A stretch of DNA of 64,000 nucleotides from Chloroflexota bacterium (GTDB taxonomy: Bacteria > Chloroflexota > Anaerolineae > Anaerolineales > UBA11579): NCBI GenBank assembly GCA_018662365.1, contig JABJGH010000033.1:62001-126000 (forward strand). Reading direction: 5' to 3'. Of the stretch, positions 1 through 8,888 are shown in pieces. A program made the position numbers and the translations under genes. A model generated the notes under the pieces. That model was not told the DNA's origin. It searched no databases and saw only the letters and a program-made list of their open reading frames with translations. Each line of letters opens with the position of its first letter. The first letter of the stretch is position 1.

Positions 1-77
1 AAGCTTTTGCACTAGATATAGACTTTTTTATGGCTGCATATCGATTATTGGGAGGGTTTTTCATATCCTCGCGATAA
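1..77 (+). CDS. Possible 3' end of a CDS cut by the window edge
   Basis: One forward frame (first full codon at base 3) is open from the window edge to a TAA at 75-77. Its translation ends in a plausible amphipathic tail, DIDFFMAAYRLLGGFFISSR. Only about 24 codons are visible, so no family can be named and it could be chance. No other coding signal is seen between here and the gene ending at 165. Confidence 0.3.
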   Translation, partial: AFALDIDFFMAAYRLLGGFFISSR

Positions 78-164
78 TAGCAGTCTTTTAAGGGCAAGTC
101 AATATTTCTAAGGTATTCCTGGATTAGTAACAATTACGTATTTACAATTTTTATAGAAAAATAA

Positions 165-1190
165 TTATTGTATTCGCTTCAAATCTTTTAAAAAATAATC
201 GGTTGGGACAAAAAAATTGTTTTCATTTAGATTGCCAATAATTTTAAAGGATAAAAGAGCGATATTTCCTTCTTTAAACCTTTTATCATCCTTTACTCGA
301 TCGCTGATTATCGTATTTAATTCTTCATGAGAAATTGTTCCAACGTAATGTTCAAATAATTCATACTTAATTCCATTATGGGTTTGAAGAATCTGATTTG
401 TGATTTCTAATTCAAAATCTAAAAGATCTGAAATAAGAGCTGTGAAACCAGGATCAAATGGGTCTAATGGAGGATCATATTCTTCTCCAGTAATATCTGA
501 TATTTCTAAATGTTTAATTGTCTCATCTAAAATAGATTGCCTCATTTCAATAGGAATACTATCTATCAATGATTTTGCTTTCAACAATGCTTCATCTTTA
601 TTTTTCGATTCTTTAACGATTCTTTCTATATAGTTTTCCATTCGCAATTTATAATCATCTATGACATAGTCTTTTGTATACCCACCAAAAAATCTTCGGG
701 ATATTTCATAGATTTGAGAATGTTCTGTAGGATTCTTAGTAATTAAAATTGACGTTATTGAGGGGCCATTTTTCGCAATCCAACGAATCGCTCCTTCTGG
801 GGTAAACCCTCCTTTTTCCCAAGCCTTTTTGCTAAATTTAAGCAATTCTTTTCTTAAAATTGAAGGATTAGTTTTGTTTAAATAAAGAGTTGGGAGTGGT
901 GGTTGATCTATTACCAATTTCCACTCACCATTTTTCAATTTCTCAACCTTTTTATTATATAGAGTATTTATTTTCTCTGTAGGTGGATTGTAATTGGAAG
1001 GCAAAAAAGCACTTTTCTTTATATCAATAATTTCATCTTTTTTCCGGTCCCCGTTAATATTTTTAATTTCTTTTAACTCTAAATTTACATTTGCGACTCT
1101 TTCGGAATCAAGTTCACGGTCGCAATGTTTACAAACAATTGCTAATTTTTTTATTTCTTCGGCACAAAATGGACAAAGTTTTGTATTCAT
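165..1190 (-). CDS. Hypothetical protein with N-terminal zinc ribbon
   Basis: A 341-residue protein that begins with a double CxxC zinc ribbon (CPFCAEEIKK...CKHC, residues about 6-23). About 300 residues of mixed helical sequence follow, without a signal peptide or membrane segment, so it should be cytoplasmic. The part after the ribbon is Lys/Glu/Ile-rich, matches no family I recognise and has no visible catalytic motif. The ATG at 1190 is preceded by an AAGAGGT ribosome-binding site. The gene is more AT-rich than recJ next to it and is divergent from it, so it is probably an accessory single-gene unit. The ribbon suggests nucleic-acid or protein binding, but no function can be assigned. Confidence 0.75.
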   Translation of the reverse strand: MNTKLCPFCAEEIKKLAIVCKHCDRELDSERVANVNLELKEIKNINGDRKKDEIIDIKKSAFLPSNYNPPTEKINTLYNKKVEKLKNGEWKLVIDQPPLPTLYLNKTNPSILRKELLKFSKKAWEKGGFTPEGAIRWIAKNGPSITSILITKNPTEHSQIYEISRRFFGGYTKDYVIDDYKLRMENYIERIVKESKNKDEALLKAKSLIDSIPIEMRQSILDETIKHLEISDITGEEYDPPLDPFDPGFTALISDLLDFELEITNQILQTHNGIKYELFEHYVGTISHEELNTIISDRVKDDKRFKEGNIALLSFKIIGNLNENNFFVPTDYFLKDLKRIQ

Positions 1191-1372
1191 AACATACCTC
1201 TTAATGAACTTGTTACCAATAATTATAATTTATTTATCACATGCCTATCACTAAAAATTTTTCAATAATTTTAGAACCATTTCACCCAAATCCTCCATCC
1301 CAGTTCACTTCTCAAACTTTTTCTACGGTAGAATACATCTCATAAAATCAATCCATAGGAAATCCCCTTCAT

Positions 1373-3067
1373 ATGAGTCAAATTGAAAGACGTTGGCAGA
1401 TCGCTGCCAAGATCACCCCCCAAGCTGCAGAAAATCTCTCCCAATATTCCTCAACATTTCAACAAATATTATTCAATCGGGGCATTGCCACCGTCGAAGA
1501 AGCTGATACATTTCTAAAAACAGATTATGCCTTCCATGATCCCTTTCTTTTAAAAGGAATGCAAACTGCCCTGGACCGTATTATTAAAGCAATAGAACGG
1601 GAAGAGTCCATCGTGGTATACGGGGATTATGATGCCGATGGTGTCACCTCAACCGCATTAATGGCGCAAAGTTTAGAAGCTTTAGGGGCGAAGGTGAGCA
1701 CCTATATTCCCGATCGTTTTAAAGAAGGCTATGGACTAAATAATGAGGCATTAAAGAAATTAAAAGATGATGGGGCGGTATTAATCATCACCGTAGATTG
1801 CGGCATTAGAGCAATTGACCCTTGCAAGTTTGCTAAAGAAATTGGCTTGGACATGATCATCACCGACCACCATACAGTTGGGGAGGAATTACCCGAAGCC
1901 ATCGCGGTGATCAACGCGAAACAAGATGGGGATGATTACCCTGAGAAAAATTTAGCGGGTGTAGGAATGGCTTTTAAAGTTGCCACCGCATTAATCGAAA
2001 AGATTAAACCAGACAACTTTGGGATTGAAGATATTGCCGATCTCGTGGCAATTGGCACAGTAGCCGATATGGTGCCGATGATCGGGGAGAATCGGGCACT
2101 GGTTCGACAGGGACTCTACTATATTCGGAGTAATACCCGACAGGGATTATTTTCTCTAATGGGTGTTTCTCGGATCGAGCCAAAAAGTGTAAGTTCTTCT
2201 ACGATTGGATTTAGCATAGGACCCAGAATCAACGCCGCGGGACGAATTGCTTCGGCCCAAGACGCCCTAGACCTATTATTAAGCAATGATGTTTTTAAAA
2301 CGGGTCAATTGGCACAGACCTTGGATAACCACAATCGAGAAAGACAGAACATCACTCGAACCATCCAAGAAGAAGCTGAAACCCAAGCGCTTGCGGAAAC
2401 TGAAGAATCTTTCTTATTATTTGCCGCAGACCCAAGTTTCAATCCCGGTGTAGTGGGATTGGCAGCATCGCGGTTGGTAGATACATATTATCGACCCGCA
2501 ATTGTGGGACACCAAGGGGAAGAAGTGACCCGTGCTTCTTGCAGAAGTATCGCCGAATTTCATATCACCGAAGCCTTGGAGGAATGCGCAGACTTGCTCA
2601 CTCATTTTGGGGGGCATGCGGCCGCGGCAGGGTTTACGGTTAAAAACGAAAATTTACCCGAGCTCCTAAAAAGGTTACGTGATCAAGCAAAAACCCAGCT
2701 CGACGGATTAGATCTGCGCCCTCTGCTCCAAGCCGATGCAGAAGTGAAATTGATTGATCTCAAACCCGATCTGCTCAAAGAGATGGACCTATTGCAACCG
2801 ACAGGCTATGGGAATCCAGAAGCAGTATTCGTTAGCAAAAACGTGATGGTGAAAAGTAAGCGCACAGTCGGCGCAGAAGGGGCTCATCTTAAAATGAGCG
2901 TAAGCGATGGGAAGATCTATTTTGACGTGATCGCCTTCCGTTTGGGGCACCTTTTACCCGTGTTGACGGATCGGATCGATATTATATTCACCTTTGAGAT
3001 CAATGAATTTCAAGGGAGAAGGTCCTATCAACTGAATGTAATAGATATAAAAATTAAAGAATTCTAA
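1373..3067 (+). CDS. recJ: Single-stranded-DNA-specific exonuclease RecJ
   Basis: RecJ degrades single-stranded DNA 5' to 3' in recombination and mismatch or base-excision repair. The 564-residue product has the DHH-family phosphoesterase motifs in order: GDYDADGVTS (about residue 84), ITVDCG, ITDHH (about 163-167) and a C-terminal DHHA1 motif GGHAAAAGF (about 414). An OB-fold-like tail follows. The length is normal for the family. A TAGAAT -10 box lies about 40 bases before the ATG, with a weak AGGAAA ribosome-binding site. The gene stands alone and ends at a bidirectional terminator. Confidence 0.95.
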   Translation: MSQIERRWQIAAKITPQAAENLSQYSSTFQQILFNRGIATVEEADTFLKTDYAFHDPFLLKGMQTALDRIIKAIEREESIVVYGDYDADGVTSTALMAQSLEALGAKVSTYIPDRFKEGYGLNNEALKKLKDDGAVLIITVDCGIRAIDPCKFAKEIGLDMIITDHHTVGEELPEAIAVINAKQDGDDYPEKNLAGVGMAFKVATALIEKIKPDNFGIEDIADLVAIGTVADMVPMIGENRALVRQGLYYIRSNTRQGLFSLMGVSRIEPKSVSSSTIGFSIGPRINAAGRIASAQDALDLLLSNDVFKTGQLAQTLDNHNRERQNITRTIQEEAETQALAETEESFLLFAADPSFNPGVVGLAASRLVDTYYRPAIVGHQGEEVTRASCRSIAEFHITEALEECADLLTHFGGHAAAAGFTVKNENLPELLKRLRDQAKTQLDGLDLRPLLQADAEVKLIDLKPDLLKEMDLLQPTGYGNPEAVFVSKNVMVKSKRTVGAEGAHLKMSVSDGKIYFDVIAFRLGHLLPVLTDRIDIIFTFEINEFQGRRSYQLNVIDIKIKEF

Positions 3068-3081
3068 CTAACAGAGAGATT

Positions 3082-3114
3082 AAAAAAAAGACTGGCAATG
3101 CCAGTCTTTTTTTT
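3082..3114. terminator. Bidirectional intrinsic terminator recJ / glycosyltransferase
   Basis: A perfect 7-bp stem GACTGGC/GCCAGTC with a 3-base loop (3090-3106) is flanked by eight A on the left and eight T on the right. It therefore works in both directions between two convergent genes. Confidence 0.92.
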
Positions 3115-3118
3115 AATT

Positions 3119-3805
3119 CTAATTAATAAATCTATATTTGATCAAAGTCCAAAGGGCTTCTACTCCATCCCAGGCATTAATCTTTTTTCCTTCATCATAA
3201 GGGCGAGGATTAAATTCGATCGGCACCTCATAGATCCGCACTTTTTTCTTTAACATTTTTGCAGTAAATTCTGGCTCAAAATCAAATCGTTTTGCATGGA
3301 TCGTCACACCATCCATCACTTCTTTCTTAAATAATTTATAACAGGTCTCCATATCGGTCAAAATATTGTTATAAAGTATATTCGTAAAAAAAGTTAGGAT
3401 CTTATTTGCAACCATATTCCAAAACAAAATGGGTCTGCGTGCACCACCCAGGAAGCGAGAACCATAAACCACATCTGCGATTCCTTTTTCGATCGGTTTC
3501 ATCAATACTGCATAATGTTGAGGATCATATTCTAAGTCGGCATCCTGAATAATAACCAGATCGCCCACTACCTCGGAAATGCCTAAAGTCACCGCTGATC
3601 CTTTTCCCTCATTTTTCTCTTTAAGAATGATCCGGACCTTTTTCTGTCCTTCAATTTCATCCTTTAAGATTTGGCGGGTACCATCTTCGGAGCCGTCATC
3701 CACGATCAACAACTCATGAACCAAATCCACTTCAAGAACCCGCTTTACAATTTCTCGAATAGTGTCTTTTTCATTATAAACAGGCATTATTACGCTTAGT
3801 TTCAT
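3119..3805 (-). CDS. Family 2 glycosyltransferase, polyprenyl-phosphate mannosyltransferase-like
   Basis: A 228-residue GT-A glycosyltransferase of the DPM1-like GT2 group, which moves a sugar from a nucleotide donor to a polyprenyl phosphate at the inner face of the membrane. The N-terminus reads LSVIMPVYNEKDTI. The nucleotide-binding DDGSEDGT is at about residue 36, and the metal-binding DXD region QDADLEYDP at about 92-100. ETCYKLF and the FDFEPEF motif follow. No C-terminal membrane segment is present, so this is the short soluble form. The start codon lies 8 bases after a TATAAT box, so the mRNA is probably nearly leaderless. It is a single gene, convergent with recJ. Confidence 0.88.
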   Translation of the reverse strand: MKLSVIMPVYNEKDTIREIVKRVLEVDLVHELLIVDDGSEDGTRQILKDEIEGQKKVRIILKEKNEGKGSAVTLGISEVVGDLVIIQDADLEYDPQHYAVLMKPIEKGIADVVYGSRFLGGARRPILFWNMVANKILTFFTNILYNNILTDMETCYKLFKKEVMDGVTIHAKRFDFEPEFTAKMLKKKVRIYEVPIEFNPRPYDEGKKINAWDGVEALWTLIKYRFIN

Positions 3806-3813
3806 AGTCTAAG

Positions 3814-3819
3814 ATTATA
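3814..3819 (-). promoter_or_regulatory. -10 box of a near-leaderless glycosyltransferase mRNA
   Basis: TATAAT on the minus strand ends 8 bases before the ATG at 3805. There is no ribosome-binding site between them. Confidence 0.6.
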
Positions 3820-4017
3820 CAAGATTTAGAACTATTATTCAAATAAATGACAAAGTTGTTAGTTTCTAATCCATTTTTTACTTTAGAATAAATCAAAACA
3901 CTCGCCTGCTGTGCAATTTGGCGTGATCTTACCGCCATGCTATAATAATTTCAGAATTTATTATTTAGAACTAATAACCTATATTGTTGCTCTGATCTCA
4001 TCGGTCAGGAGGATAGA

Positions 4018-5331
4018 ATGACTGGAAAAAGTCAAAAAGCTAAAGATTTCATTCCAACCCCAATTACAAAAATTGAAGATACGGGAGTGCCAGAGCTTTG
4101 GCTGCAAGACCTCGTACTAAAGATCATTTATTTTGGCGGCTATTTAACAGGTTTCGAGGTTGCTGAAAGAATTGCCCTTCCTTTTGCTGGGTTAGTTGAA
4201 TATCTTCTCGACAATCTTAAAAAGGATAAATTTGTTGAGATTCGCTCTCAATCCGGGGGCATTGGCGCGGGAGCTTACCAATATTCAATTACTGGTGCTG
4301 GAACTATACGAGCCCGAGAAGCTTTAGAGCGAAGTCAATATGCTGGCCCCGCCCCAGTACCGATTTCTGATTACAATCAATCGATTGCCGCTCAAGCTTC
4401 TGGCCGCACGTTTATCACGCAAAGATTAATGCGTCAGGCACTTTCTGGCATCATCCTTTCTCAAAAAACATTCCATCAAATTGGCCCTGCAGTTAATTCG
4501 GGGACTTCGATGTTCCTCTATGGCCCTCCTGGAAACGGAAAAACTTCGATTGCTAGAGCAATCGGAAATATGACCAGTGCCGAAACCATGTTCATCCCCT
4601 TTTCAATTTATATCGATGGGCAGGTCGTAAAACTCTTCGATTCAGTCAACCATGAACTCGCCGCTGACCCCGATGCTACCTCTGCCGGAACAGGTTCTCT
4701 ACGAGCAAGCAACCGTCGAGATCCGCGCTGGGTAAAAATTCGCCGCCCCTTCATTGTGGCAGGCGGTGAATTAACCATGGATGGCCTAGACCTGGTATTT
4801 GATGAGACGAATAAGTTTTATGAAGCCGCATTTCAAATGAAAGCAAATGGTGGCATATTCCTGATCGATGACTTTGGCCGCCAACAAGTTCGACCCCGTG
4901 ATTTGCTTAATCGTTGGATCGTACCATTGGAAAATCGTATTGACTATCTAACCCTTCATACCGGCCGGAAAATAGAAATTCCGTTTAATGTATTGGTCAT
5001 CTTTTCTACCAATTTGCCGCCAAAAGATCTGGTGGACGAAGCATTTTTGCGTCGAATGCGTCATAAGATTGAGATCGGTGATCCATCTTATGAGGATTAC
5101 CGAGAAATCTTCAAGCGAGTGGCAAAAACAAAGGGAATTGAATATAACGATCAGGCCTTAGCCTATCTTTTGCAAGAATGGTATATCAAACAAAACAGAA
5201 AACTAAGGGCTTCCCATCCCAGAGACATCTGTGATCAGATATTAGATATTTCATCCTATCTCTCCACTGAACCTGTTTTAAATCCTGAGATGATCGATCT
5301 GGCTGCAAACGCATTTTTTGTAAATATATAA
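4018..5331 (+). CDS. AAA+ ATPase with N-terminal winged-helix-like region
   Basis: A 437-residue ATP-dependent protein of unknown specific role. Residues about 30-100 resemble a winged-helix module (LTGFEVAERIALPFAGLVEY). The AAA core has Walker A GPPGNGKTS (about 169-177), Walker B GIFLIDDFGR (about 280-289), a sensor-like VIFSTN and paired arginines in AFLRRMRH that fit an arginine finger. A small C-terminal helical lid follows. It has no membrane segment or signal peptide. A strong AGGAGG ribosome-binding site precedes the ATG. The next gene starts 3 bases after the stop, so it is the first gene of an operon with a glycerophosphodiesterase and a GH3-like protein. Family function is not known to me. 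Confidence 0.85.
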   Translation: MTGKSQKAKDFIPTPITKIEDTGVPELWLQDLVLKIIYFGGYLTGFEVAERIALPFAGLVEYLLDNLKKDKFVEIRSQSGGIGAGAYQYSITGAGTIRAREALERSQYAGPAPVPISDYNQSIAAQASGRTFITQRLMRQALSGIILSQKTFHQIGPAVNSGTSMFLYGPPGNGKTSIARAIGNMTSAETMFIPFSIYIDGQVVKLFDSVNHELAADPDATSAGTGSLRASNRRDPRWVKIRRPFIVAGGELTMDGLDLVFDETNKFYEAAFQMKANGGIFLIDDFGRQQVRPRDLLNRWIVPLENRIDYLTLHTGRKIEIPFNVLVIFSTNLPPKDLVDEAFLRRMRHKIEIGDPSYEDYREIFKRVAKTKGIEYNDQALAYLLQEWYIKQNRKLRASHPRDICDQILDISSYLSTEPVLNPEMIDLAANAFFVNI

Positions 5332-5334
5332 AAA

Positions 5335-6081
5335 ATGTTCAAAAGCCATCCGGTACCAATGGTATTCGCTCATCGGGGAATGAGCGCGTTTGCACCCGAA
5401 AATACCCTATCCGCCTTCCGGTTAGCGATGGAGGCGGGGGCCGATGGAATAGAACTTGATGTTCAACTAAGCTCGGATAATGAACTTATTGTCATTCATG
5501 ATCATTCTTTGCAACGAATAGCGGGGATCAATAAAAAAGTGGATCATTTATCCTTGGTAGAGATAAAATCACTAGATGCAGGAAAATGGTTTGATCCTAA
5601 GTTCACTGGCGAAAAGATTCCCACTTTAAGGGAAGTTTTCGAAATTGCCAATTCAAAATTGCTGATTAATGTGGAACTAAAGGGCTCTAATCTTATTTTG
5701 GTAGATAGACTTGTCGATTTAATAACAAATTTCAATAATTCATCGCAAATCATCATTTCCTCCTTTAATTCAAAAATGCTCGAAAAAGTTAGGTTTCTGC
5801 TACCCGATATTCAAATTGGCTTATTGGCCCTGCCCAACATCGCAGGTTTCTGGCATCGCAATATCACCAACGGTTTTCTAAAACCCAACGCACTTCACGT
5901 TTATTACAAAGATGTTAGTGTTAAAATGGTAAAAAAAGCACACCGATCCAATCAAACTGTGCACGCATACACTGTAAATGATCGGGCAGATATGGAAAAA
6001 TTATTTTCAATGAAAGTGGATATGATATTTACGGATGATCCCAAGTTAGGGTTAGAAGTTAGGGAAGCCTATTTATCATGA
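5335..6081 (+). CDS. ugpQ: Glycerophosphodiester phosphodiesterase
   Basis: A 248-residue cytoplasmic enzyme of the GDPD family, which hydrolyses glycerophosphodiesters to glycerol-3-phosphate and an alcohol. The N-terminal HRGMSAFAPENT and ELDVQLSSDNELIVIHD carry the family's catalytic His pair (about residues 13 and 56) and the metal-binding Glu/Asp. The C-terminus has the usual VHAYTVND and IFTDDP motifs. It starts 3 bases after the AAA gene and its stop overlaps the next start by 4 bases (ATGA), so all three are co-transcribed. A second GDPD is encoded at 40715-41362. Confidence 0.93.
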   Translation: MFKSHPVPMVFAHRGMSAFAPENTLSAFRLAMEAGADGIELDVQLSSDNELIVIHDHSLQRIAGINKKVDHLSLVEIKSLDAGKWFDPKFTGEKIPTLREVFEIANSKLLINVELKGSNLILVDRLVDLITNFNNSSQIIISSFNSKMLEKVRFLLPDIQIGLLALPNIAGFWHRNITNGFLKPNALHVYYKDVSVKMVKKAHRSNQTVHAYTVNDRADMEKLFSMKVDMIFTDDPKLGLEVREAYLS

Positions 6082-8882
6082 AAGCAATAAAAAGATCTCG
6101 GCTAATCATTCTAAGCATAAGTATTTTGCTCACTTTGCTTTTTCCTATGTTTATTAAAGCGGCACCCTTAGCCCAAGTACCAACACCAGAAAGTCGCGCA
6201 CAGGCTTTGCTAGACCAATTAACCCCCGAAGAACGCGTAGGGCAGCTGTTTCTAATCAATTTCGATGGCACTGAACTCATCGAGGATAACCCCCTACATA
6301 CATTAATTACAAAAAACCATATCGGTGGCGTGATCTTAAAACAAGAAAATGATAATTTTAATGACCAAGATGGATTATTGAACTCCATTTGGGCACTAAA
6401 TCAATCCATTCAAAATGCGGATTGGCTGGGTTCACAAGAGGCACTATTTGAACCCTTCACAAATGACTCCTTTTTACCTACTTTTATTCCCCTTTTTATT
6501 GGTATTTCTCAAGATGGTGGAGGAATGCCCGACGATCAAATTTTATCGGGGTTAACTTCTCAACCTTCGTCGATGGCGATCGGAGCCACATGGAATCCCG
6601 AGCTCTCCTATCAGACCGGAAAACTACTTGGGGAAGAATTAGAGATTCTCGGCTTTAATTTATTGCTGGGACCCTCTCTAAATGTTTTAGAAAACCCACG
6701 CCCTGAAAATGCTGGAGACCTTGGCACACGAAGTTTTGGCGGGAATCCTTATTGGGTCGGCCAAATGGGAGCAGCTTACATTACCGGGATACACGAGGGG
6801 AGTGATAACCGCATACTGGTTGTTTCAGATAATTTTCCTGGTCTGAGCAGCCCAGATCGTCCACCTTCTGAGGAAATCCCCACCGTCCTAAAATCTCAGG
6901 AACAGCTCCTTGAATTGGAACTTATTCCTTTTTTTGCGGTCACTGGCGATGCCCCAACCTCAGAAAGCACCTTAGATGCTTTGCTTTTAGCTAACGCCAA
7001 ATATCAAGGCTTCCAGGGAGAAATTGGACCCTTAACCAGCCCCATAAGTCTGGATGCCCAAGCATTTACACAGTTAATGGCATTACCCCAATTTGTGGAA
7101 TGGCGTGATGGGGGGGGATTGATCATTACAGATGAATTGGGGTCTCGTGCAATTCGGAGGTTTGAGGACACCACTGAGCAGGTCTTTAATTATCGGCTGA
7201 TTGCCATGACCGCTTTTCTTACAGGGAATGACCTATTAAACCTAGGTGATTTTTCTTCTACCGAAGACCCTGACAGTCTCACCACCATCCGTCGTACTCT
7301 TGATATATTTGCCCTAAAGTATCGGGAAGATGTGCTATTCCAACAAAGAGTGGATGCGGCAGTTTTGCGTATCCTTATAAAAAAGTTTGAACTCTATGAA
7401 AGTTTTCATCCTGGAAACATCCTCACATCAGAAGAAGATCTGTTGCTGATCGGACAGCAAGAAGAAATATCGATTGAAATTGCAAGCCAAGCAATGACAT
7501 TGCTCAGTCCCACCGCCGAGAATCTAAATAATGTCATTCCGAATATTCCGGGTTTGAACGAACAGATCGTAGTCTTTACAGACACATACCCTGTTCAGCA
7601 GTGTTCTACTTGTCTGGAAAAAGAAAGTATTCCAGTAAATGCATTTCAGGAGGAAACCACCCGCCTTTATGGACCTTTGGGCGGGGGGCAAATCCGGACC
7701 CAAAATATATCCTCTTATTCATTTGAGGACCTGATCTCCTTATTGGATAATCAAGTCAATCAAGACCTTAGCGATGATTTGCTTACCGCAGAATGGGTGA
7801 TCTTCCTGACACAAGATATTGATCCAAATCGCCCTCAATCCACCGCGTTGAAACGATTCCTTTCTGAAAGACCCGATCTCATCCAAGACAAAAAGAATAT
7901 AGTCTTTGGTTTAGATGCCCCCTATTATTTAGACGCAACAGACATTTCGAACATCACTGCCTATTTTGGGTTATACAGTAGCCAACCCGAATTTGTAGAT
8001 ATCGCTGTTCGACTCTTATTCAAAGAACTTTCTGCGTCCAGTGCATCCCCTGTTTCGGTAGCTGGAATTGGCTATGACCTCAACGAGGCCACATCACCAG
8101 ATCCCAATCAAGTGTTTTCCCTATCCATTGTTCCAGTAGAAATTGAAAATGTGAATGATGTGGATGCCACCCCAGAGGTAGAAGAAGAGGAAATAAGTCA
8201 TAATTATCAAATCGGTGACACGATTCTTTTAGAAACAGGGTTGATCTTCGATCAAAATGGCAATTCAATTTCCGATAACACACCGGTCAGTTTTGTACTC
8301 ACATCGCTTGGTTCAGAAAACAATTCGAAAGAAATCCCAGCCCCATCTCTAGATGGGAAAGCTCGAATTTCATTGGTGTTAGATATTCCAGGATCCATTG
8401 ATATCCAAGCCAATACCGGATTAATTCCTTCCTTTTCGGAAGTATTACGGGTCGAGGTGACAGCCCCTGAAAATGGTCAGGTGCCGGTCCCTTCAGAAAC
8501 AGAGACCGCCGTTGGAGATACGCCAGAACCCACCGAAACGACGCCAATCTCAGGTCAGAATAGTTTTGAAGAGACGCTTAGTCAGGGAAAAATTGCCGAG
8601 GGACATTGGCTATTATTGATCATGGTCAACCTATTTATCGCTTTATTTGCCTATCAATTAGGGGCAACAACCGGACGAGTACGGTGGGGCATTCGTTGGG
8701 CCCTGACAGCAATGATCGGCGGATTATTGATCATCACCTTTTTATCATTCGGCATGAATGGCAGTGCTGAATTTATTGTCGAATTTAAATTATGGGGGGT
8801 CGTAATACTTACCGTGATCGGTGCCTTGCTCGGTTGGGGGTTTGGCTGGTTATGGTACTTATTTGCCAGCCCAAAAAAATAA
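6078..8882 (+). CDS. Membrane-anchored GH3-like protein, catalytic His loop altered
   Basis: A 934-residue exported protein with an N-terminal signal sequence, a family 3 glycoside hydrolase (NagZ-like) barrel at about residues 35-400, an alpha/beta GH3 C-domain-like region to about 640, an Ig-like segment, a Pro/Thr/Glu-rich linker and three C-terminal membrane helices (about 840-930). The nucleophile Asp appears kept in IITDELGSRAI (about 350). The loop that in NagZ reads KHFPGHG and carries the general acid/base His is SDNFPGLSS here (about 249), with no His pair. It may be a carbohydrate-binding or altered enzyme in peptidoglycan or envelope turnover. It is the last gene of the operon. 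Confidence 0.82.
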   Translation: MKAIKRSRLIILSISILLTLLFPMFIKAAPLAQVPTPESRAQALLDQLTPEERVGQLFLINFDGTELIEDNPLHTLITKNHIGGVILKQENDNFNDQDGLLNSIWALNQSIQNADWLGSQEALFEPFTNDSFLPTFIPLFIGISQDGGGMPDDQILSGLTSQPSSMAIGATWNPELSYQTGKLLGEELEILGFNLLLGPSLNVLENPRPENAGDLGTRSFGGNPYWVGQMGAAYITGIHEGSDNRILVVSDNFPGLSSPDRPPSEEIPTVLKSQEQLLELELIPFFAVTGDAPTSESTLDALLLANAKYQGFQGEIGPLTSPISLDAQAFTQLMALPQFVEWRDGGGLIITDELGSRAIRRFEDTTEQVFNYRLIAMTAFLTGNDLLNLGDFSSTEDPDSLTTIRRTLDIFALKYREDVLFQQRVDAAVLRILIKKFELYESFHPGNILTSEEDLLLIGQQEEISIEIASQAMTLLSPTAENLNNVIPNIPGLNEQIVVFTDTYPVQQCSTCLEKESIPVNAFQEETTRLYGPLGGGQIRTQNISSYSFEDLISLLDNQVNQDLSDDLLTAEWVIFLTQDIDPNRPQSTALKRFLSERPDLIQDKKNIVFGLDAPYYLDATDISNITAYFGLYSSQPEFVDIAVRLLFKELSASSASPVSVAGIGYDLNEATSPDPNQVFSLSIVPVEIENVNDVDATPEVEEEEISHNYQIGDTILLETGLIFDQNGNSISDNTPVSFVLTSLGSENNSKEIPAPSLDGKARISLVLDIPGSIDIQANTGLIPSFSEVLRVEVTAPENGQVPVPSETETAVGDTPEPTETTPISGQNSFEETLSQGKIAEGHWLLLIMVNLFIALFAYQLGATTGRVRWGIRWALTAMIGGLLIITFLSFGMNGSAEFIVEFKLWGVVILTVIGALLGWGFGWLWYLFASPKK

Positions 8883-8888
8883 TTTTAT

